NCBI RefSeq assembly: GCF_004799515.1
Contig: NZ_SSMX01000003.1
Coordinates: 62,001 to 126,000, forward strand
DNA length: 64,000 bases
Direction of reading: 5' to 3'
Source of the DNA: Phenylobacterium sp.
GTDB lineage: Bacteria; Pseudomonadota; Alphaproteobacteria; Caulobacterales; Caulobacteraceae
This document shows positions 10,160 to 17,021 of the stretch, piece after piece (the stretch's first letter is position 1; each line of letters starts with the position of its first letter). The translations under genes were made by a program, and so were the position numbers. Below the pieces are notes generated by a model. The model worked only from the letters and a program-made list of their open reading frames with translations. It made no database searches and was not told the origin of the DNA.

Positions 10160-10600
10160 ATGGCCGAACCCGGCGACCAGGCATGGATGCGCCGCGCCAT
10201 CGCCCTGGCGCAGGTCCATCTCGGCCGGACCGGCGATAACCCCTCGGTGGGCTGCGTGATCGTGGCGGACGGCGTCGCGGTCGGCGAGGGCGCCACCGGC
10301 GTCGGCGGCCGTCCGCACGCCGAGGAGGTCGCGCTGGACCAGGCCGGCGCCGCGGCCAAGGGCGCCACCGCCTACGTGACCCTGGAGCCCTGCGCTGAAC
10401 GCTCCTCCGGAGCGGCCTCGTGCAGCGAACTCTTGGCGCGGGCCGGCGTGGCGCGGGTGGTCGTCGCCTGCAAGGACGCCTCGGTCCTGGCCGCCGGTCG
10501 CGGGACCGAACGCCTGCGCGCCGCCGGCGTCACGGTCGAGCTTGGTGTGGCCGCCCAGGAGGCCGCTCAGCTTTACGGCGCCTATAAACCAAAGGCCTGA
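10160..10600 (+). CDS. Stand-alone RibD-type deaminase domain protein
   Basis: A 146-residue zinc-dependent cytidine-deaminase-fold protein like the N-terminal half of RibD, which deaminates the pyrimidine in riboflavin synthesis. The zinc/catalytic motif HAEEV (His53, Glu55) is present. The second half of the site is TLEPCAERSSGAASC (Cys78, Cys88), one residue longer between the cysteines than the usual RibD PCxHxGRTPPC. DNPSVGCVIV also matches RibD. The reductase domain is absent. It begins 7 bases after gpmA. Its substrate is uncertain: it could be a split riboflavin deaminase or a related nucleobase deaminase. Confidence 0.82.
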   Translation: MAEPGDQAWMRRAIALAQVHLGRTGDNPSVGCVIVADGVAVGEGATGVGGRPHAEEVALDQAGAAAKGATAYVTLEPCAERSSGAASCSELLARAGVARVVVACKDASVLAAGRGTERLRAAGVTVELGVAAQEAAQLYGAYKPKA

Positions 10601-10680
10601 CGCCCAAGCCCCTGGAAATGGGCCGTTAATCACCGGGGTCTAGGATTCGGGTAACCATCCTGCCCGCCCTCCGGGAAACC

Positions 10681-11937
10681 ATGTCCGAAGCCAACCACAT
10701 CACCCGCCGGATCACCCAGGCCGAGGCCGACCAGATCTGTGCGCGGCACGACCGGCTGTGGAGCTCGAAACCGGGCGGCGCGCGGGCCGTCTTCGCCTGG
10801 GCGGACCTCTCGGGGCTGGACCTGACCGGGCGCAACCTCTGCGACGCAGACTTCTCCGGCGCGGTGCTGGCCGGCTGCAAGCTGCAGGGCGCGCGGCTCG
10901 ACCACGCGATCATGTTCGGCGCCGACCTGCAGGACGCCGACATGCGCGCCGCCTCCCTGCGCCGGGCCGACCTGCGCGGCGCCTGCCTGCGCAACGCCGA
11001 CCTGACCGGCGCCGACATGTTCGAGGCCGACCTGCGCGAGGGCGTGCTGGCCGCGGCCGACCCCAAGGTGGGCTTCCGCCGCATCGAGGCCGGCGGCTCG
11101 GCCCGGGTCGGTGACGCCCAGGGCGCGAAGCTCGTCGGCGCCAACCTCGAACGCTCCAAGCTCTCCGGCGTCATCGCCGTGAAGGCCGACTTCACCGACG
11201 CCATCCTCAAGGAAGCCCGCCTGGTGCGCGCCAACCTGAAGCAGGCGACCATGAAGGGCGCGAACCTCTCCGGCGCCGATCTCTCGGGCGCGGACCTGGC
11301 CGGCGCGGACCTGCGCGACGCGGTCCTGGTGGGCGCCAAGACCCTGCAGTGGAACGTCTCCAACGCCAACCTGACGGGGGCGCTCACCGACAAGCCGGCG
11401 GGGATCGCCGCCTCCAGCCTGCCCTACAAGACCATGATCCAAGACCACGCCCGCTGGTGCGAGACCGGCGGCCTGCACGGCGCGCCCTCGGTGTTCGACA
11501 ACGCCGACCTGCGCGCGCTGGAGACCATCCGCGGCTACAACCTGACAGCCCTCTCGGCCAAGGGGGCGGTGTTCTACGGCCTCGATATGGAAGGCGTGCA
11601 GCTGCAGGGCGCGCATCTGGAGGGCACGGATCTGCGCAACTGCAACCTGCGACGCGCGGACCTGCGGGGCGCGAAGCTCGCCGGCGCCAAGCTCTCCGGT
11701 TCCGACCTGCGCGAGGCCCAGATGGGCCCCCTCTTGCTGGGCGCCGACCGGGTGCTGGCCTGCGACCTGCGCCACGCCGAGCTCAAGGGCGCCGACCTCT
11801 CCGGCGCCGACGTGCGCCAGGCGATCTTCATCGACGCCGACCTCAGCCGCGCAAACTTCAACGGCGCGCTCCTGCGCCAGGCCAACTTCACCGGCGTCGT
11901 GCGCCATGGCGCCCGCGGCCTGGACGACACCCTCTAG
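10681..11937 (+). CDS. Pentapeptide-repeat protein
   Basis: A 418-residue protein made mostly of A(D/N)LxX pentapeptide repeats, which fold as a right-handed quadrilateral beta-helix. Repeat blocks run at about residues 40-120 (ADLRGACLRNADLTGADMFE), 150-215 (GANLSGADLSGADLAGADLR) and 290-418. Two non-repeat stretches interrupt them (about 121-140 and 220-285, the latter containing KTMIQDHARWCETGG). No signal peptide or membrane span is visible, so it is cytoplasmic. Some family members protect DNA gyrase from inhibitors, but nothing here shows that. It is a single gene, convergent with hsp20. Confidence 0.9.
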   Translation: MSEANHITRRITQAEADQICARHDRLWSSKPGGARAVFAWADLSGLDLTGRNLCDADFSGAVLAGCKLQGARLDHAIMFGADLQDADMRAASLRRADLRGACLRNADLTGADMFEADLREGVLAAADPKVGFRRIEAGGSARVGDAQGAKLVGANLERSKLSGVIAVKADFTDAILKEARLVRANLKQATMKGANLSGADLSGADLAGADLRDAVLVGAKTLQWNVSNANLTGALTDKPAGIAASSLPYKTMIQDHARWCETGGLHGAPSVFDNADLRALETIRGYNLTALSAKGAVFYGLDMEGVQLQGAHLEGTDLRNCNLRRADLRGAKLAGAKLSGSDLREAQMGPLLLGADRVLACDLRHAELKGADLSGADVRQAIFIDADLSRANFNGALLRQANFTGVVRHGARGLDDTL

Positions 11938-11945
11938 CGCCCACG

Positions 11946-11974
11946 AAAAAGGCGGCGCAGTCGCCCGCGCCGCC
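11946..11974 (-). terminator. Intrinsic terminator between the pentapeptide gene and hsp20
   Basis: A perfect 8-bp stem GGCGGCGC/GCGCCGCC (11951-11958 with 11967-11974). On the minus strand it is followed by five T residues (plus-strand AAAAA at 11946-11950), so it serves hsp20 best. In the plus direction the tail is only TTCTCG, a weaker stop for the pentapeptide gene. Confidence 0.7.
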
Positions 11975-12015
11975 TTCTCGCTATGCCGTGCTCCCCTTCC
12001 GGGGAGCAGCTTCGG

Positions 12016-12471
12016 TTAAGCCGCCTTTTCGGCGTCGATCAGCGCGGGCTGGCCGAGGCTGATCTCGACGCGGCGGGGCTTCAGCGCCTCCGGCAGTTCG
12101 CGCTTCAGCGCGATGGACAGCAGGCCGTCGGCGAGGTTCGCCTCGGTGACGATCACATAGTCGGCGAGCTGGAACTTGCGCTCGAAGTTCCGCTCGGCGA
12201 GGCCGCGGTGCAGGAAGCGGCGCGGCTCATCGTTGGCGGCCTTGCGGCCGGTCACGGTGAGGAGGTTTTCCTTCACTTCGATGGAGAGTTCTTCCGGACG
12301 AAAGCCGGCCACGGCGATCTCGACGCGGTAGGCGTTCTCGTCAGTGCGCTCGATGTTGTAGGGCGGATAGCCGCCGGCGGCGCTGTCGGCCGCGGCGTTG
12401 TCCAGCAGGTCGGCCAGACGGTCGAAGCCCACGACGGAGCGGTAAAGGGGGGAGAAATCGATCGTACGCAT
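12016..12471 (-). CDS. Hsp20/alpha-crystallin small heat-shock protein
   Basis: An ATP-independent holdase that binds unfolding proteins in the cytoplasm. The 151-residue protein has the IbpA-like N-terminus MRTIDFSPLYRSVVGFDRL and an alpha-crystallin domain at about 35-130 (YRVEIAVAGFRPEELSIEV, FLHRGLAERNFERKFQLAD, LADGLLSIALKRELPE). An upstream in-frame ATG at 12498 exists, but the start at 12471 fits the family and has AGAAGG upstream. The leader folds over the ribosome binding site (see the thermometer entry) and a sigma-32-like promoter lies about 115-140 bases upstream, so heat control at two levels is likely. Confidence 0.95.
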   Translation of the reverse strand: MRTIDFSPLYRSVVGFDRLADLLDNAAADSAAGGYPPYNIERTDENAYRVEIAVAGFRPEELSIEVKENLLTVTGRKAANDEPRRFLHRGLAERNFERKFQLADYVIVTEANLADGLLSIALKRELPEALKPRRVEISLGQPALIDAEKAA

Positions 12472-12476
12472 GCGGT

Positions 12477-12499
12477 CTTGATCCTTCTTCAAAAGCAAG
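12477..12499 (-). promoter_or_regulatory. Candidate RNA thermometer hairpin (fourU/ROSE-like) over the hsp20 Shine-Dalgarno
   Basis: Reading the minus strand, CUUG (12499-12496), C, UUUU (12494-12491), a five-base loop, AGGA (12485-12482), U and CAAG (12480-12477) form a hairpin. In it four uridines pair with the AGGA of the ribosome binding site. The same arm contains UUGCU, the motif conserved in ROSE elements. The ATG follows ten bases after AGGA. A second 6-bp hairpin (AUCGGC/GCCGAU) lies just upstream, as in multi-hairpin ROSE leaders. The fold is hand-derived; no energy was calculated. Confidence 0.5.
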
Positions 12500-12584
12500 G
12501 TCGGTTCGGAGCATCGGCCGCGAGCCGATCAGGCCTCGCATGACACCCCGGAAGGCCCGGACATCCAGCGCCTTCGGGCCATGA

Positions 12585-12611
12585 GTTAGGCGCGGGTTTG
12601 CGGCGTTCAAG
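12585..12611 (-). promoter_or_regulatory. Possible sigma-32 promoter of hsp20
   Basis: On the minus strand CTTGAA (12611-12606), a 15-base spacer and CCTAAC (12590-12585) resemble an alphaproteobacterial RpoH promoter. The implied leader of about 107 bases is the size usual for ROSE-controlled hsp20 genes. The -10 match is only partial. Confidence 0.35.
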
Positions 12612-12699
12612 ACCTTGCGGCGCCAGCTCCTTTGACCCACGGAGCCTGCCGGGCTAGGTCTTCGGCGAAGCTTTCGCTGGGGGGCGACGGCGAGGTCGG

Positions 12700-13575
12700 A
12701 TGTCGGACATCTTCATTTCCAGGCGCGGCGCGGTGCTGTCCGGCCTGGCGGCGGCGGGCGCGCTCGCCGCCTGCGCGCCCGGCCGGCCGAAGGGCGCGGC
12801 GCCGCCAAAGACCCTCGAGGCCGCAGTTGCCGGAAGCTGGCGCGCGCCGGCCGACAAGGCCCGCGACGTCTATCGCCATCCGCTGCAGTCGCTTCAGTTC
12901 TGGGGGCTGAAGCCGGGCCAGACGGTGGTTGAGTTCTGGCCCGGCGCCGGCTGGTATACCGACATCGTCGCGCCCTACCTGGCGGCCACCGGCGGCAAGT
13001 TCTACGCCGCGGACCTGCAGGCGCCCGACGCCGAGGGCCGCACCCTCGACGAGGCCTATCGCCACAAGCTGGCGGCCAGTCCCGGCCTCTACGGCAAGGT
13101 CAACCTAACCGCCTTCGGGGCGACCAGCGGCCCGGTGGCGCCGGCGGGAACGGCGGACCTCGTCCTTTTCCTGCGCAACCTGCACAACTGGATGGCGGCG
13201 GGCCTGGCGGAAAAGGCCTTCCGCGACGCCTTCGCCGCGCTCAAGCCCGGCGGCGTGCTGGGCGTCGAGGAGCACCGCGCCGACCCGGCCGCGGTCCCCG
13301 ACGTGCTGGCCCAGTCTGGCTATGTGGCGCAGGCCTATGTGGTGAAGCTGGGCCAGGAGGCGGGCTTCCAATTGGCCGCGGCCAGCGAGATCAACGCCAA
13401 TCCCAAGGACGACCATAATCATCCCTTCGGCGTCTGGACCTTGCCGCCAGTGCGCCGATCGTCCGCCCCCGGACAGCCGCCGGATCCCGGTTTTGACCGC
13501 GCCAAGTACGACGCCGTCGGCGAGAGCGACCGGATGACGCTGAAGTTCGTCAAGCCGGGCTCGCAGAACGGGTGA
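12700..13575 (+). CDS. Exported methyltransferase-like protein (COG4798-like)
   Basis: A 291-residue protein with a Tat-like/lipoprotein leader: the twin arginine SRRGAVLSG, then a hydrophobic run, then LAACAPG with a plausible lipobox Cys near residue 25. The rest resembles a class I methyltransferase fold: an altered SAM loop FWPGAGWYTDIVAPYL, then AADLQ at the second strand and VLFLRNLHNW near motif IV. This matches a family of predicted periplasmic methyltransferase-like proteins in alphaproteobacteria. SAM is not expected outside the cytoplasm, so the true activity is unclear. It is a single gene divergent from hsp20. Confidence 0.75.
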   Translation: MSDIFISRRGAVLSGLAAAGALAACAPGRPKGAAPPKTLEAAVAGSWRAPADKARDVYRHPLQSLQFWGLKPGQTVVEFWPGAGWYTDIVAPYLAATGGKFYAADLQAPDAEGRTLDEAYRHKLAASPGLYGKVNLTAFGATSGPVAPAGTADLVLFLRNLHNWMAAGLAEKAFRDAFAALKPGGVLGVEEHRADPAAVPDVLAQSGYVAQAYVVKLGQEAGFQLAAASEINANPKDDHNHPFGVWTLPPVRRSSAPGQPPDPGFDRAKYDAVGESDRMTLKFVKPGSQNG

Positions 13576-13637
13576 CGGTTTACTTCGCACACGTCTGAAG
13601 CGAAGCTCCTCGCCGGGGCTTGGGAGTCGTTGAATCG

Positions 13638-13961
13638 ATGGCGACGCTGGAGGAGCTGACCGACCGGATTCGCCGCGCTGCGGCGGCTGAGGCCGCGGCG
13701 TCCGGGGCGGGCCTCGGCTCGACCATCAAGCTCGACCTGAAGGGCGAGGGCGTCATCCACATCGACGGCGCGGCGGTGACCAACGACGACCTGCCGGCCG
13801 ACCTGGTGGTCACCGTGGGCCTGCGGGACCTGGCGGCGCTGGGCAAGGGCGAGCTCGATCCTACGCGGGCGATGATGACCGGCCGATTGCGGCTCTCCGA
13901 CATGGCGCTCGCCATGCGATTGCAGCCGAAGATTCAGTCCTTGTTCTCCAAGGCCGCCTAG
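13638..13961 (+). CDS. SCP2 sterol-binding-domain protein
   Basis: A 107-residue protein that is one SCP2-like lipid-binding domain. The segments IKLDLKGEGVIHIDG, ADLVVTVGLRDLAALGKGELDPTRA and MTGRLRLSDMALAMRLQP match the family pattern (x-W/GxLKxxGD). It is cytoplasmic, and such proteins carry or present hydrophobic ligands. An in-frame TTG at 13620 would add six residues. The ATG at 13638 is preferred because it starts the conserved helix. It lies 10 bases before the hydrolase gene on the same strand, so the two are very likely cotranscribed. The hydrolase is lipase-like, which fits a lipid ligand. Confidence 0.85.
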   Translation: MATLEELTDRIRRAAAAEAAASGAGLGSTIKLDLKGEGVIHIDGAAVTNDDLPADLVVTVGLRDLAALGKGELDPTRAMMTGRLRLSDMALAMRLQPKIQSLFSKAA

Positions 13962-13971
13962 GCTCCAGGCC

Positions 13972-15618
13972 ATGACCGAGCCCGCGCCCCTGATCGAGAC
14001 GCCCGAGGCCAAGGCTCCGCCGATCGCCGAGGCGTCCTGGTTCACCGGCGCTGGCGGGGCGAGGTTGCGCGCGGCCCTGTTCATTCCGCCGGCCGTGGCC
14101 AAGGGCCGGCCGGCCCGCGGCTCCATCGTGCTCTCCGGCGGGCGCACCGAGGCCATCGAGAAGTACTACGAGTTCATCGGCGACTGCCTGGACCGCGGCT
14201 TGGTCGTCCTGGCCCACGACTGGCGCGGCCAGGGGCTGTCGCAGCGCGATCTCGCCGACCCCCTGAAGGGTCACGCCCATGGCTACAACGCCTATATCGA
14301 CGACTTCCGGGCCCTGCTCGGCGCCTATGCCGCGCAGCTGCCCAAGCCCTGGATCGCGGTGGCGCATTCCATGGGCGGGTGCCTCACGCTCTTGGCGCTG
14401 ACGCATGGCGAGGACCGCTTCGCCGGCGCGATCCTCTCAGCGCCCATGCTGGGGATCCGCACCCCGTTCCCGCTGGCGCTGTCGCGCCTGATCACCGGGA
14501 TCAACATCGCCACGGGCGGGGGCGGACGCTATTCGCTGGGCGGCCCAGGCAAGCCCTTCGACAGCACCTTCGCAGGCAATGTCCTGACCCACGACCCGGT
14601 GCGCTACGCCCGCGCCTGGAGCCTGATCGCCGCCGAGCCGAAGCTCGCCCTGGGCGGACCCACCTGGGGATGGATCGACTTCGGCCTGCGCGCCACCGCC
14701 TACCTCGCCCGCCCCGACGTCCTGCGCGACGTCACCATTCCGGTGGTGATCGTCTCGGCGGAGAACGACCAGCTTGTCGACAACGCGGCCCAGGCCGCCG
14801 CCGCTCGCCACCTGCCGCAGGGAAAGGTCATCACCGTCCCCGGCGCCTACCACGAAATCCTGATGGAGACCGACGAGATGCGTAATCCCTTTATGCGGGC
14901 GCTCGACGCCCTGCTCGGCCGCACCGCGCCGACGCCGGCCGAGCCTCCCAAAGCGGCCCCGGCTGTCGCGCCAGCGCCGGCGCCCACACCGGCCCCCGCG
15001 CCAGCTCCGGCCGCCGCCGCGCCCAAGCCGTCGCCTGCTCCGGCGCCCGCCGCCGCTCCGGTGACGGCCGCCGCCGCGCCGAAACCCGCTGCATCCGCCA
15101 AGCCGGGGGCTAAGGCGCCCGCCAAGAAACCGGCGGCGGCGAAGAAACCGGCCGCTAAGGCGCCCGCCGCGGCCTCGGCTGCGAAGCCCGCGGCCGCCAA
15201 GGCTCCGGCCAAGCCCGCAGCCGCGAAGGCCGCCGCCAAACCGGCCGGGGCCAAGGCTCCCGCCAAACCTGCGGCGAAAGCAGCGGCGAAGCCTGCTCTG
15301 AAGCCGGCGGCCAAGCCCGCCGCCGCCAAGGCGCCAACCGCCGCAAAGCCAGCCTCGGCGAAAGCTCCGGCGGCGGCCAAGCCGGCTGCGAAGCCCGCGG
15401 CCAAGGCCAAGGCGCCCGCGGCGAAGGCCCCGGCCGCCAAGGCGCCTGCGAAGCCTGCCGCCGCCAAGCCCGCGGCGGTGAAGAAACCTGCGGCGGTGAA
15501 GAAGCCCGCAGTGGCGAAGCCGGCGGCGGCCAAGGCTCCGGCGGTGAAGGCGCCCGCGGCCAAGAAGCCCGCGGCTAAACCCGCCGCCGCAAAGAAGCCG
15601 GCGCCGAAGAAGGCCTAG
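13972..15618 (+). CDS. Alpha/beta hydrolase (lysophospholipase/monoacylglycerol-lipase type) with long Lys/Ala/Pro tail
   Basis: Residues 1 to about 317 form an alpha/beta hydrolase like PldB/monoglyceride lipase: HDWRGQGLSQR, nucleophile elbow VAHSMGGCL (Ser133), acid in SAENDQLVD and histidine in GAYHEIL. From about 318 to 548 the protein is almost only Ala, Lys and Pro with AAKPAAAKAPA-type repeats, resembling histone H1-like C-termini. The basic tail suggests binding to nucleic acid, polyphosphate or acidic surfaces; that is inference. The tail is in frame with typical codon use, so it is not an assembly artefact. The gene follows the SCP2 gene by 10 bases and overlaps the convergent hisN by 4 bases. 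Confidence 0.88.
   Translation: MTEPAPLIETPEAKAPPIAEASWFTGAGGARLRAALFIPPAVAKGRPARGSIVLSGGRTEAIEKYYEFIGDCLDRGLVVLAHDWRGQGLSQRDLADPLKGHAHGYNAYIDDFRALLGAYAAQLPKPWIAVAHSMGGCLTLLALTHGEDRFAGAILSAPMLGIRTPFPLALSRLITGINIATGGGGRYSLGGPGKPFDSTFAGNVLTHDPVRYARAWSLIAAEPKLALGGPTWGWIDFGLRATAYLARPDVLRDVTIPVVIVSAENDQLVDNAAQAAAARHLPQGKVITVPGAYHEILMETDEMRNPFMRALDALLGRTAPTPAEPPKAAPAVAPAPAPTPAPAPAPAAAAPKPSPAPAPAAAPVTAAAAPKPAASAKPGAKAPAKKPAAAKKPAAKAPAAASAAKPAAAKAPAKPAAAKAAAKPAGAKAPAKPAAKAAAKPALKPAAKPAAAKAPTAAKPASAKAPAAAKPAAKPAAKAKAPAAKAPAAKAPAKPAAAKPAAVKKPAAVKKPAVAKPAAAKAPAVKAPAAKKPAAKPAAAKKPAPKKA
14930..15615 (+). repeat. Low-complexity Ala/Lys/Pro coding repeat
   Basis: About 690 bases of degenerate GCC/AAG/CCG-type codon repeats encode the basic tail of the hydrolase. 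The units are irregular 5- to 9-codon variants of KAPAAAKPA, so this is coding low complexity rather than a fixed tandem satellite. Such DNA is prone to in-frame expansion and contraction. Confidence 0.85.
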
Positions 15619-16442
15619 CCGTCGACGGCGGCCAGCAGAGCCAGGGTCTCGTCCAGGCAGGCGCGGTCGCCGGCGATGGCGATCCGCCCGCCGTGGACGC
15701 CCACCGGCGCGCCGCGCCAGTCGGTGACCCGGCCGCCGGCCCCGGCGAGTACCGGGATCGCCGCGTCGATGTCCCAGGCCTTCAGGCCGGTCTCGAGGAC
15801 CAGGTCGATCATGCCGGCCGCCACCATGGCGTAGGCGTAGGCGTCGCAGCCCAGCCGGGCCAGGCGCGCGGCGGCGCGGACCTGGTCCCAGGCCTCGCGC
15901 TCGGCGCCCCTGAAGAGGATGGGGTCGGTGGTGGCGATCAGCGCGCCGGCCAGGCCGGGGCAGGCCCGCACCTTCAAGGGCCGGCTCTCGCCACGGCGCA
16001 GTAGCCGCGCCTCGCCCGCATGGCCGATATAGATCTCATCCAGGAATGGCTGGCCGATGGAGCCCAGCACGGGTGTCCCGTTGTGGCGCAGGCCGATCAG
16101 GGTGGTCCAGACGGGCAGGCCGGCGATGAAGGCGCGGGTGCCGTCCACCGGGTCCAGCACCCAGACGAACTCGGCGGCCGCCCGGTCCTCGCCATATTCC
16201 TCGCCGATCACCCCGTGGTCGGGATACCGCTGGGCGATCAGGGCGCGGATGGCGCGCTCGGCGCCCTTGTCGGCCTCGGTGACGGGGTCGAAGCCCCGCG
16301 CTCCGCCCTTGTCCACAAGGCCGTGGTCGGCGCGGAACAGCGGCAGGATCGCGCCGGCCGCCGCCGCATTGAGCTCGAGGAGGAAGCCCTCGAGTTCAGC
16401 GATCTGGGATGACGAAAGAGAGCTGGGGGCGGAAGCGGTCAT
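15615..16442 (-). CDS. hisN: Inositol-monophosphatase-family histidinol-phosphatase
   Basis: A Mg-dependent phosphatase, probably HisN, which dephosphorylates histidinol-phosphate in histidine synthesis. The 275-residue protein has the family metal motifs GEEYG (Glu81-Glu82), LDPVDGTRAF (Asp97, Asp100) and the C-terminal AWDIDAAIPVLAGAGG. The C-terminal pattern WDxxAAxP is shared by inositol monophosphatase and HisN proteins, so the exact substrate is inferred. It lies 63 bases after the XRE gene on the same strand. Its stop codon overlaps that of the convergent hydrolase in one CTAG. Confidence 0.82.
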   Translation of the reverse strand: MTASAPSSLSSSQIAELEGFLLELNAAAAGAILPLFRADHGLVDKGGARGFDPVTEADKGAERAIRALIAQRYPDHGVIGEEYGEDRAAAEFVWVLDPVDGTRAFIAGLPVWTTLIGLRHNGTPVLGSIGQPFLDEIYIGHAGEARLLRRGESRPLKVRACPGLAGALIATTDPILFRGAEREAWDQVRAAARLARLGCDAYAYAMVAAGMIDLVLETGLKAWDIDAAIPVLAGAGGRVTDWRGAPVGVHGGRIAIAGDRACLDETLALLAAVDG

Positions 16443-16505
16443 TCGACCGCTTTACCCCCAGCTGGATCGTCATTGGAAGCGGGTTCGTCGGAGAAGGTCG
16501 GGTCT

Positions 16506-16898
16506 TCAGGGAAAGGCGTGACCTACAACGTCCGAGTCGGTCTCGTTGAGCGACTTGGCCAGGTCCAGCAGGCGTTGACGCGGCCGTTCGGACAGGCTGT
16601 AGAAGGCCTGGATAAGATCCTTCGTCTCCTTGCCTTGATACGGCTCCGGCGGCTCCGGCTCTTTGTCGGCGTTGGAGTCCTGGCCGAGGCCTTCGTAGAA
16701 ATAGGAGACCGGCACTTCGAGAACTTCGGCGAGCTGCCACAAACGCGCCGCAGACATGCGGTTAGCTGCGCACTCGTACTTCTGGATCTGCTGGAAACGC
16801 ACGCCGCAAGCTCCGGCGAGCTGTTGCTGGGTCAGACCCAGGATCCGGCGGCGTCGGCGCAGCCGACGACCCAGATGAATATCGATCAGATCCATCAT
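16506..16898 (-). CDS. XRE-family transcriptional regulator
   Basis: A Cro/C1-type DNA-binding protein of about 130 residues. A basic helix RRLRRRRRILG leads into the helix-turn-helix LTQQQLAGACGVRFQQIQKYECAAN, with the recognition helix around VRFQQIQKYE. The C-terminal part (ETKDLIQAFYSLSERPRQRLLDLAKSL) is probably a dimerisation helix. The start at 16898 (MMDLIDIHLG) is chosen because the frame upstream is not family-like; a GGAGG lies rather far (14 bases) upstream. It is divergent from the acyltransferase at 17022 and may regulate it or hisN. Closely similar regulators are common in Caulobacteraceae. Confidence 0.88.
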   Translation of the reverse strand: MMDLIDIHLGRRLRRRRRILGLTQQQLAGACGVRFQQIQKYECAANRMSAARLWQLAEVLEVPVSYFYEGLGQDSNADKEPEPPEPYQGKETKDLIQAFYSLSERPRQRLLDLAKSLNETDSDVVGHAFP

Positions 16899-17021
16899 GA
16901 TGCGACGCCCATCCTCCTCAAACCCTCTTGTCCCAGACCGGGACGTACACAGGGTTCGCCGCAAGCCTCGCGCCAAATCCGCGCGTTGCTAAGGTTACGA
17001 AGCCAGCCTTAGTAAAGATGC

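Noticed and set aside
9070-10368. N-terminal extension of the KpsF-like frame to 754 codons
   Set aside because: The extension runs antisense through gpmA and the deaminase, has no KpsF-family character and would more than double the family length.
14930-15615. CRISPR-like or satellite repeat
   Set aside because: The repeats are in-frame Ala/Lys/Pro codons with variable unit length and no spacers.
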